A stretch of 6,224 nt of DNA from Lachnospiraceae bacterium (GTDB taxonomy: Bacteria > Bacillota_A > Clostridia > Lachnospirales > Lachnospiraceae): NCBI GenBank assembly GCA_017542725.1, contig JAFXWR010000151.1, positions 1 to 6,224 on the forward strand, given 5' to 3'. The notes under the pieces are model-generated. The model saw only the letters and a program-made list of their open reading frames with translations, did not search any database and was not told the DNA's origin. The position numbers and the translations under genes were made by a program. Within the stretch, counting starts at the first letter, position 1; each line of letters opens with the position of its first letter. Shown here piece by piece: positions 1 to 6,224 of this stretch.

Positions 1-25
1 ATATTATAAAGTAAAATATATATAT

Positions 26-304
26 ATGGAAAAAGGCGTAACACAAATTATATATACAAACGACCCTAATCAAGAACAAAATAGTGTTGATGTTAAAGAA
101 GTTCTTGCGAAGGTTTATGCTGCACTTAAAGAGAAGGGATATAATCCTACAAATCAGATAGTGCAATATATCATGTCAGGCGAACCACTTTTTATAACTA
201 GCCACAATAGTGCTAGGTCACTAATCACAAAAGTGGAGAGAGATGAGTTAGTTGAAGAGCTCGTCAAGTCTTACATTGAGCATAATTTTAAAGAAATAGA
301 TTAG
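26..304 (+). CDS. ireB: IreB-family regulatory phosphoprotein (UPF0297/YrzL)
   Basis: This 92-residue protein matches the IreB/YrzL family. The family hallmarks visible are [20 protein letters not shown] (about 22-41), the [12 protein letters not shown] stretch after it, and [13 protein letters not shown] near the C-terminus. In Enterococcus faecalis, IreB is a small cytoplasmic substrate of the Ser/Thr kinase IreK and the phosphatase IreP, and it affects cephalosporin tolerance. Phosphorylation there is on N-terminal threonines; Thr6 is a possible counterpart here (inference). The ATG at 26 gives close to the usual family length of 80-90 residues. However, no Shine-Dalgarno sequence precedes it, only an ATATATATAT tract, and the frame stays open to the left edge, so a slightly earlier start is possible. 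The gene usually sits between alaS and ruvX, as the right side here confirms. Confidence 0.93.
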   Translation: MEKGVTQIIYTNDPNQEQNSVDVKEVLAKVYAALKEKGYNPTNQIVQYIMSGEPLFITSHNSARSLITKVERDELVEELVKSYIEHNFKEID

Positions 305-309
305 TAAAT

Positions 310-323
310 AAAGCTTCGGCTTT
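310..323 (+). promoter_or_regulatory. Small C(UUCG)G tetraloop hairpin after ireB
   Basis: Just after the ireB stop, AAAGC (310-314) pairs with GCTTT (319-323) around a TTCG loop closed by C-G. This is the exceptionally stable cUUCGg tetraloop. No T-run follows, so it is not a standard terminator by itself. It could mark or protect an mRNA 3' end (inference). Confidence 0.5.
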
Positions 324-364
324 AAAATAAATGTCAGTGAAACTAATTTAATAGTTCGGTTTTC

Positions 365-393
365 ACTTTTCGAAAAAAGAAAAGTATTTTTTT
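365..393 (+). terminator. Possible weak terminator/attenuator between ireB and ruvX
   Basis: ACTTTTC (365-371) pairs with GAAAAGT (379-385) around a seven-base loop and is followed after one A by seven Ts (387-393), the layout of an intrinsic terminator. The stem is AT-rich and therefore weak. It ends only six bases before the likely ruvX start. An alternative upstream pairing, AGTGAAA (336-342) with TTTCACT (361-367), overlaps the left arm by three bases and would compete with it. It could reduce readthrough into ruvX; no termination is proved. Confidence 0.4.
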
Positions 394-399
394 ATTGTT

Positions 400-861
400 T
401 TGTCCGTGAAGAAAAGAAAAATTTTAGGAATTGATTATGGGGACTTCACTATAGGTCTCGCGATTTTTGATTTGGAGACAGATTTCATTTACCCATATAA
501 AACTATTTTTCGAACTAAGGCAAATGTCTTAAGAAAAAGTATCAGAGAAATTGTCAAGATCGTGAAAACTGAAAATATCTCATACATAGTTGTAGGGCTT
601 CCGCTAAATGCTGATGGCACAGAAGGCGATAGAGTTGATAAAGTGAAACTTTTTTCAAATATGCTAATTAATGGCTTGACAAATGCAGGGTTTCACGAGT
701 CCAACATACCAATAATGTTTCAAGACGAGCGACTCACCACTGTAGAAGCAAAATCAATTCTGAAAGAACGTGGCATCCCAAAAACTGAGTGGAAGAAAAG
801 CATAGACCAAATTGCAGCAGAAATTATTTTAACTGATTATAAGCAGGTTAACAAACTGTAG
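400..861 (+). CDS. ruvX: RuvX/YqgF putative Holliday-junction resolvase / pre-16S rRNA nuclease
   Basis: The 153-residue protein has the RNase H-like fold signature of YqgF/RuvX. GIDYGDFTIGLA (10-21) carries the first catalytic Asp (Asp12), VVGLPLNADGTEG lies near 64-76, DERLTT (109-114) carries the acidic pair, and SIDQIAAEIIL carries the last Asp (Asp136). The family is essential in many bacteria. It has been assigned both Holliday-junction resolution and 5' maturation of 16S rRNA. Start choice is uncertain: TTG at 400 gives MSVKKRKILGIDYG and GTG at 406 gives MKKRKILGIDYG, the latter closer to typical homologues. Neither has a visible Shine-Dalgarno sequence. The TAG stop (859-861) lies inside a dispersed repeat, but the C-terminus is of normal length, so the gene does not look truncated. 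The ireB-ruvX-DUF1292 order is conserved in Firmicutes. Confidence 0.92.
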   Translation: MSVKKRKILGIDYGDFTIGLAIFDLETDFIYPYKTIFRTKANVLRKSIREIVKIVKTENISYIVVGLPLNADGTEGDRVDKVKLFSNMLINGLTNAGFHESNIPIMFQDERLTTVEAKSILKERGIPKTEWKKSIDQIAAEIILTDYKQVNKL

Positions 862-883
862 GGGCGAACGCTTGCGGAGCCCG
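857..883 (+). repeat. Dispersed GTAGGGGCGA repeat, copy A (ruvX/DUF1292 junction)
   Basis: This copy has GTAGGGGCGA, a variable centre ACGCT, then TGCGGAGCCCG, which carries one extra G relative to the other copies. Outer GGGC and GCCC can pair as a hairpin, with an inner CG/CG pair around CTTG. The TAG in its left flank is the ruvX stop codon. It ends four bases before the ribosome binding site of the next gene. Confidence 0.85.
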
Positions 884-887
884 ATTG

Positions 888-894
888 AAAGGAG
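888..894 (+). promoter_or_regulatory. Ribosome binding site that fixes the DUF1292 start
   Basis: AAAGGAG lies five bases before ATG at 900. It rules in this ATG over the in-frame TTG at 885, which would lie upstream of the site and overlap the end of repeat copy A. Confidence 0.85.
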
Positions 895-899
895 AAAGT

Positions 900-1172
900 A
901 TGGCAAAAGAAAATATAATAGTATTAAATGGTGACGATGGTGACATCCAAGTAGAAGTCATCGATCAGACAGTGATAGATGGAGTCACTTATCTTTTAGT
1001 TGCTGATGTAGTAACTGATGATGAAGAAGAGGGTGACTGCTATATTTTAAAAGATGTGTCAAGTGCGGATGCGCCGGAGGCAAGTTATGAGGTGGTGCCA
1101 AATGATGAGGCGGATGGGATTTTCGACACCTTCGAAAAAATGTTGAAAGATGAAATTAGTCTAAAAAAATAA
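900..1172 (+). CDS. DUF1292 domain protein (YrzB family), function unknown
   Basis: This small, strongly acidic protein of 90 residues begins MAKENIIVLNGDDGDIQVEV. Its pattern is typical of DUF1292: short beta-strand-like segments (YLLVADVV, CYILKDV, SYEVV), acidic turns (TDDEEEGDC near 39-47), and a C-terminal helix with FDTFEKMLKDE. No catalytic motif, signal peptide or membrane segment is visible, so it is probably cytoplasmic. The family has no established biochemical function. Its recurrent place beside ireB and ruvX in Firmicutes is the main clue and does not define a role. Its TAA stop overlaps the AAGGAG of the RNase J gene (1171-1176), so translation of the two is probably coupled. 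Confidence 0.88.
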   Translation: MAKENIIVLNGDDGDIQVEVIDQTVIDGVTYLLVADVVTDDEEEGDCYILKDVSSADAPEASYEVVPNDEADGIFDTFEKMLKDEISLKK

Positions 1173-1182
1173 GGAGTTAAAA

Positions 1183-3183
1183 ATGAGCTTTAATATAGGT
1201 AACAAAATGAAGAGTTTCGAAGAGTACTTCGAAAAGAACATTAAAAATAGTACTGAAAAAGGAGATACAAAAAGTAGTAATATGAATAACAAAAAGAAAT
1301 TTGACAACAAAAATAATAAGGGCAGTAAAACAAATAATAGCAAAACTAGCAAAAATTCATTTGGCAAGAAACAAAATAATGCCAATAATAATTTGAATAC
1401 AAATAAAAAGCACAGTAATTCAAATAATCAAAGTAACAACAATTTTCAAAATGGAAATCAATCAAACGGTCAATCATATATAGAGAGGATGACCGCTAAA
1501 AATAGAAAGTTCCTAGAGCATTATAATCCAAAAAAGGATGCGAAGATTAAAATCATACCACTTGGCGGGCTTAATGCCATTGGTATGAATATAACTGTTA
1601 TAGAGGATGAGAATGACATCATAGTTATAGACTGTGGTAATGCATTTCCAACTGAGGACTTACTTGGTATAGATTTAGTAATTCCGGATGTGACGTATCT
1701 CAAGAGAAATCAAAATAAGATTAGAGGAATGGTTCTAACTCACGGACACGAAGACCACATTGGAGCGATACCATATATTTTAAAAGAACTCAATATGCCA
1801 ATTTATGGTACAAAACTTACCTTGGCGCTTGTAGAAGGAAAGCTCAAGGAACATAAGATAGTTGGATATAAACTTAATACTGTTAATTTTTCTGATATTA
1901 TTAAACTCGGCAATATGTATGTAGAGTTTATAAAAACTAATCATAGTATAGTTGATTCGGCAGCACTTGCCATTTACACAAGGGCAGGTATAGTGATGCA
2001 TACTGGAGACTTTAAAGTTGACTATACTCCAGTATTTGGTGATACTATAGACCTTACTCATTTTGCAGAGATAGGTCGCATGGGTGTGCTTGCACTTTTA
2101 TCTGATTCGACTAATGCGACAAAGCAAGGTTTCACTATGAGTGAAAGGACTGTTGGAAAGATTTTTGATTCAATATTCAATGAACACAATAATGATAGAA
2201 TTATAGTTTCCACATTTGCATCAAACGTTGATAGAGTTAGACAGGTTATAGATACAGCAGCTAAGTATGGTAGAAAAGTTGCGATTGAAGGTAAGAGTAT
2301 GATAAATATAATTACCATCGCAACAGAACTTGGTTACATAGATATACCAAAAGGAACTCTTATACAGACTGAGACGCTTAAAAATTATCCAGACGAAAAG
2401 ACAGTCATAATCACTACTGGAAGTCAAGGTGAGTCTATGGCTGCACTTTCTCGTATGGCTCAGGGCACAAACAAAAAACTAAATATTAAAGCAGGTGATG
2501 TAGTAATTCTCTCATCAACACCAATCCCAGGAAATGAAAAAGCTGTTAATAAAATCATTGACGAACTCTATCGTAAACATGCTACAGTTATTTATCAAGA
2601 TACTCATGTATCAGGACATGCTTGCGCAGAGGAAATAAAATTAATTTACACTTTGGTGAATCCAAAATATGCAATTCCAGTACATGGTGAGTATAGACAT
2701 AGAAGAGAGGCGGCGACTATAGCAGAATCTGTAGGTGTTGACAAGAAAAAATGTTTATTACTTGAAGTGGGCGATGTGCTTGAGATCTGTGAGAACTCTG
2801 CAAAAGTCGTAGACCATGTGGCATCTAATGGTATAAATGTTGACGGACTCGGTGTAGGTGATGTGGGAAATATAGTTCTTAAAGATAGACAGGCTCTTGC
2901 TACAGCCGGTATGGTAATAATAGCTATGGCGCTTTCTGATTCATCATCTGAACTCGTGTCAGGACCAGATATTATTTCAAAAGGATTTGTATATATGAAA
3001 GAATCCGAGGAACTAATAAATGGACTAAAATCAGTTGTGAGAGATATAATAAATGATTATAGAAAAGACAACAACAATGATTGGAAAAAACTTAAGTCTA
3101 TGGTGGTTACTGCAGCAGAGGACTATTTGTGGAAGAACATAAAGAGGGAACCACTTGTAATTCCGGTAATAATATCAGTGTAG
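1183..3183 (+). CDS. rnj: Ribonuclease J with long Asn/Lys-rich N-terminal extension
   Basis: The 666-residue protein is an RNase J, a metallo-beta-lactamase/beta-CASP nuclease with 5'-to-3' exonuclease and endonuclease activity in mRNA decay and rRNA maturation. The core starts near residue 117 with KIKIIPLGGLNAIGMN. Metal ligands visible are HGHEDH (187-192), His254 in TNHSIVDSA, and Asp276 in HTGDF. The beta-CASP part has GSQGE (413-417), HVSGHA (475-480) and PVHGEYRH (499-506), whose His479 and His501 have the 22-residue spacing of Bacillus subtilis J1 His368 and His390. A C-terminal domain follows, ending REPLVIPVIISV. The core is of normal length (about 550). Ahead of it lie about 115 extra residues, with 25 Asn among residues 31-98, predicted to be disordered. 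AAGGAG (1171-1176) six bases before ATG fixes the start. A tandem TAG-TAA ends it. Whether it is J1 or J2 cannot be told. Confidence 0.96.
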   Translation: MSFNIGNKMKSFEEYFEKNIKNSTEKGDTKSSNMNNKKKFDNKNNKGSKTNNSKTSKNSFGKKQNNANNNLNTNKKHSNSNNQSNNNFQNGNQSNGQSYIERMTAKNRKFLEHYNPKKDAKIKIIPLGGLNAIGMNITVIEDENDIIVIDCGNAFPTEDLLGIDLVIPDVTYLKRNQNKIRGMVLTHGHEDHIGAIPYILKELNMPIYGTKLTLALVEGKLKEHKIVGYKLNTVNFSDIIKLGNMYVEFIKTNHSIVDSAALAIYTRAGIVMHTGDFKVDYTPVFGDTIDLTHFAEIGRMGVLALLSDSTNATKQGFTMSERTVGKIFDSIFNEHNNDRIIVSTFASNVDRVRQVIDTAAKYGRKVAIEGKSMINIITIATELGYIDIPKGTLIQTETLKNYPDEKTVIITTGSQGESMAALSRMAQGTNKKLNIKAGDVVILSSTPIPGNEKAVNKIIDELYRKHATVIYQDTHVSGHACAEEIKLIYTLVNPKYAIPVHGEYRHRREAATIAESVGVDKKKCLLLEVGDVLEICENSAKVVDHVASNGINVDGLGVGDVGNIVLKDRQALATAGMVIIAMALSDSSSELVSGPDIISKGFVYMKESEELINGLKSVVRDIINDYRKDNNNDWKKLKSMVVTAAEDYLWKNIKREPLVIPVIISV

Positions 3184-3184
3184 T

Positions 3185-3212
3185 AAATAGGGCTTAAAAA
3201 GCCCTATTTTTA
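3185..3212 (+). terminator. Strong rho-independent terminator after RNase J
   Basis: Eleven base pairs, 3185-3195 with 3199-3209, enclose an AAA loop. The core is AGGGCTT paired with AAGCCCT, and the T-run reaches 3211. It separates the ireB-to-rnj block from the heat-shock operon. Confidence 0.95.
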
Positions 3213-3249
3213 TGCCTTGTTTCGAATAAAAAAATATATGTACAAATAC

Positions 3250-3278
3250 TTGACAAATTATGTGAAAAGTGTTATTAT
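3250..3278 (+). promoter_or_regulatory. SigA-type promoter of the grpE-dnaK operon
   Basis: A perfect -35 TTGACA (3250-3255) and a -10 TATTAT (3273-3278) are separated by 17 bases. Transcription should start near 3285, inside the left arm of the CIRCE operator, giving a leader of about 90 bases before grpE. Confidence 0.93.
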
Positions 3279-3279
3279 G

Positions 3280-3306
3280 TTAGCACTCAAAGATAGTGAG
3301 TGCTAA
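3280..3306 (+). promoter_or_regulatory. CIRCE operator (HrcA binding site)
   Basis: TTAGCACTC (3280-3288) and GAGTGCTAA (3298-3306) form a perfect nine-base inverted repeat with a nine-base spacer, the canonical CIRCE element. It overlaps the expected transcription start. The repressor HrcA should bind here and release on heat shock. hrcA itself is not in this window. Confidence 0.98.
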
Positions 3307-3310
3307 CACT

Positions 3311-3334
3311 GAAGAGGCGAAGTTTACGAGCACA
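3311..3334 (+). repeat. Decayed copy of the GTAGGGGCGA repeat, copy B0
   Basis: GAAGAGGCGA, centre AGTT, then TACGAGCACA matches the consensus flanks at 15 of 20 positions with the same 24-base length. It lies one base from intact copy B, as a tandem pair. Its outer arms no longer pair well. It occupies the grpE leader between CIRCE and copy B. Confidence 0.6.
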
Positions 3335-3335
3335 C

Positions 3336-3360
3336 TGTAGGGGCGAGCACTGCGAGCCCG
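3336..3360 (+). repeat. Dispersed GTAGGGGCGA repeat, copy B (grpE leader)
   Basis: This is an intact copy with centre GCAC. From GTAG onward its 24 bases are identical to copy E before dnaK. Outer GGGC/GCCC and inner GC/GC can pair around ACT, with a tandem G-A/A-G mismatch between them. It ends at 3360, one base before the AAGGAGG of grpE. Confidence 0.9.
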
Positions 3361-3376
3361 GAAGGAGGTATATCAA

Positions 3377-4036
3377 ATGGAAGAGAACAGGGACAAGATA
3401 GATAACGAAATGAACAAAAACGAAGAAACAAAGGAGAACGAACAAAAGATAAATAATGATTGTAATTGCGGATGCGAGCACTGCGGACCTGATGGATGTA
3501 GCGAAGAAGACTGCAAAGAGTGCGACTGTAGGGGCGAAGCTTGCGAGCCCGGCGTAGGGGCGAGTACTGCGAGCCCAGAAACTGAAAAAGACGAACTAAC
3601 TTTAGCAAATGAAAAAATTAAAGACTGGGAAGATAAATATAAAAGGTTGCTTGCAGAGTTCGACAACTTTAGAAAGCGTTCTGAAAAAGAATCGGCGATG
3701 ATGATAGACATAGGTGCTTCAATGATACTAACTAAGATACTTCCAATAGTCGATAATTTTGAAAGAGCAATTAATTCTATACCTGATGACATAAAAGACA
3801 ATTCATTTGTAGATGGTGTAGATAAGATTTACAAACAGATGCTAAAGATTTTTGAAGACTTGGGAGTAAAACCAATTGAAGCGGTCGGCAAGCCATTTGA
3901 TGCAAATCTACACAATGCAGTAATGACAGATGAAAATGCAGAAGGTGAAGTTGATACGGTAGTAGAAGAATTACAAAAAGGTTATATGTATAAGGATCAA
4001 GTATTAAGACACTCAATGGTCAAAGTAAAAAAGTAA
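3377..4036 (+). CDS. grpE: GrpE nucleotide-exchange factor with Cys-rich N-terminus
   Basis: GrpE is the cytoplasmic dimeric exchange factor that releases ADP from DnaK. In this 219-residue protein the family core runs from about 74 to the end. It comprises a coiled-coil helix with RLLAEFDNFRKR (90-101), the helical part ILPIVDNFERAI, then FDANLHNAVM and the beta-wing ending GYMYKDQVLRHS (202-213). AAGGAGG (3362-3368) before ATG at 3377 fixes the start. The N-terminal 70 residues are odd: a charged Asn/Glu/Lys stretch (1-28), then nine cysteines (29, 31, 33, 36, 41, 46, 49, 51, 56). Residues 51-67 are encoded by two tandem copies of a dispersed DNA repeat. The promoter and CIRCE indicate HrcA-controlled heat-shock expression with dnaK. 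Family assignment is secure; any function of the Cys segment is unknown. Confidence 0.97.
   Translation: MEENRDKIDNEMNKNEETKENEQKINNDCNCGCEHCGPDGCSEEDCKECDCRGEACEPGVGASTASPETEKDELTLANEKIKDWEDKYKRLLAEFDNFRKRSEKESAMMIDIGASMILTKILPIVDNFERAINSIPDDIKDNSFVDGVDKIYKQMLKIFEDLGVKPIEAVGKPFDANLHNAVMTDENAEGEVDTVVEELQKGYMYKDQVLRHSMVKVKK
3468..3491 (+). repeat. Possible decayed repeat copy C0 inside grpE
   Basis: The block GCGAGCACTGCG (3474-3485) is identical to the middle of copies B and E, and 13 of 20 flank positions match. It encodes part of the Cys-rich segment (residues 31-38). It may be a decayed copy or chance similarity forced by Cys/Gly codons. Confidence 0.35.
3527..3551 (+). repeat. Repeat copy C1, translated inside grpE
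   Basis: This intact copy has flanks TGTAGGGGCGA and TGCGAGCCCG and centre AGCT. It is read as TGT-AGG-GGC-GAA-GCT-TGC-GAG-CCC, giving CRGEACEP (GrpE residues 51-58), and so adds two of the nine cysteines. Confidence 0.88.
3554..3576 (+). repeat. Repeat copy C2, translated inside grpE in another frame
   Basis: The left flank is intact, the centre is GTAC and the right flank is TGCGAGCCC followed by A. It is read as GTA-GGG-GCG-AGT-ACT-GCG-AGC, giving VGASTAS (residues 60-66), a frame different from copy C1 two bases upstream. Confidence 0.88.
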
Positions 4037-5997
<1,961 letters not shown>

Positions 5998-6011
5998 TAA
6001 ATGAAAATTTG

Positions 6012-6044
6012 AAATAGGTCCAGTAAATTGGACCTATTTTATTT
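6012..6044 (+). terminator. Strong rho-independent terminator after dnaK
   Basis: Eleven base pairs (6012-6022 with 6029-6039) contain AGGTCCA/TGGACCT around a six-base loop and are followed by TATTTTATTT. It closes the grpE-dnaK operon before any dnaJ. Confidence 0.95.
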
Positions 6045-6078
6045 GAAATATCGATTCTATCAATATGAATTCAAATTC

Positions 6079-6107
6079 TTGAAAAAAATAGTGCATTTTT
6101 GTATAAT
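6079..6107 (+). promoter_or_regulatory. SigA-type promoter for the gene at the right edge
   Basis: A -35 TTGAAA (6079-6084) and a perfect -10 TATAAT (6102-6107) are spaced by 17 bases. Transcription should start near 6114. No CIRCE or other inverted repeat is visible around it, so this unit is probably separate from heat-shock control. Confidence 0.85.
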
Positions 6108-6144
6108 ATAGTAATTAGAAGATAGGTAGAAATAATTAAATTAT

Positions 6145-6224
6145 ATGAGTATTGTTAAACTTCAAAATTTCATGAAAAATACTGATATTTCTTTTTCGGA
6201 GAAATATAGTTTAGAGTTTCTACA
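6145..6224 (+). CDS. 5' end of an unrecognised gene, cut by the window
   Basis: An ORF opens at ATG 6145 and stays open to the window end. It encodes 26 residues beginning MSIVKLQNFMKNTD. It lies about 30 bases after the predicted transcription start of the promoter at 6079-6107, which supports a real gene. No good Shine-Dalgarno sequence precedes the ATG, and a second in-frame ATG occurs at 6172, so the start is unsure. The piece is too short to assign a family; it does not resemble the start of DnaJ. Confidence 0.5.
   Translation, partial: MSIVKLQNFMKNTDISFSEKYSLEFL

Noticed and set aside
1..25. Promoter -10 in the AT-rich left edge
   Set aside because: ATATTATAAAG-like sequence is present, but any -35 would fall outside the window, and ireB is usually cotranscribed with upstream alaS.
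885..899. Upstream TTG start for the DUF1292 protein
   Set aside because: The TTG lies before the AAAGGAG site and overlaps the end of a repeat; ATG at 900 has ideal spacing.
1161..1385. Minus-strand Leu/Phe-rich ORF resembling a membrane protein
   Set aside because: It is the antisense of the Asn/Lys-rich RNase J extension: AAT/AAA codons read backwards give Ile, Leu and Phe. There is no ribosome binding site, and it overlaps a secure gene.
1183..1530. A separate small gene fused by frameshift to RNase J
   Set aside because: The frame is continuous, the only good ribosome binding site is at 1171-1176, and the low-complexity extension has no independent domain.
3373..3801. Minus-strand ORF opposite grpE containing repeated Pro/Ser peptides
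   Set aside because: The internal peptide repeats come from reading the GTAGGGGCGA repeats in reverse. There is no independent support for a gene.

Overview
The window looks like chromosomal housekeeping DNA from a low-GC, Gram-positive bacterium, most likely a member of the Clostridia. The evidence is the AT-rich composition, strong AAGGAGG-type ribosome binding sites, the gene order ireB-ruvX-DUF1292-RNase J, a CIRCE operator, and a DnaK with the short Gram-positive form of the ATPase domain. I cannot name a genus from the sequence alone. All supported genes are on the + strand.

Layout. Bases 26-3183 hold four genes in the same direction: an IreB-family phosphoprotein, the Holliday-junction resolvase-like RuvX, a small acidic DUF1292 protein, and ribonuclease J with a long Asn/Lys-rich N-terminal extension. 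In many Firmicutes the first three follow alaS, so alaS probably lies just left of the window (inference). A strong rho-independent terminator closes this block at 3185-3212. A second transcription unit follows: a textbook SigA promoter (3250-3278), a perfect CIRCE operator (3280-3306), grpE, dnaK and a strong terminator (6012-6044). Neither hrcA nor dnaJ is present, so the unit is a two-gene heat-shock operon, presumably controlled by an HrcA encoded elsewhere. A third unit begins with another good promoter (6079-6107) and an ORF cut by the window end.

The most unusual feature is a short dispersed repeat of about 24 bases. It has near-invariant flanks, GTAGGGGCGA and TGCGAGCCCG, around a variable centre of 4-5 bases. 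There are four clear full-length copies plus a variant with two inserted bases, a shortened one and one or two decayed ones. Three copies end directly at, or within a few bases of, the Shine-Dalgarno sequence of the next gene (DUF1292, grpE, dnaK). One supplies the ruvX stop codon. Two lie in tandem inside the grpE reading frame, where they are translated in two different frames into part of an unusual Cys-rich N-terminal segment.

No complete new multi-gene system is visible. The repeat family, its entry into a conserved chaperone gene and the nine-cysteine GrpE N-terminus are the points worth following. No stretch of more than 300 bases lacks a gene.
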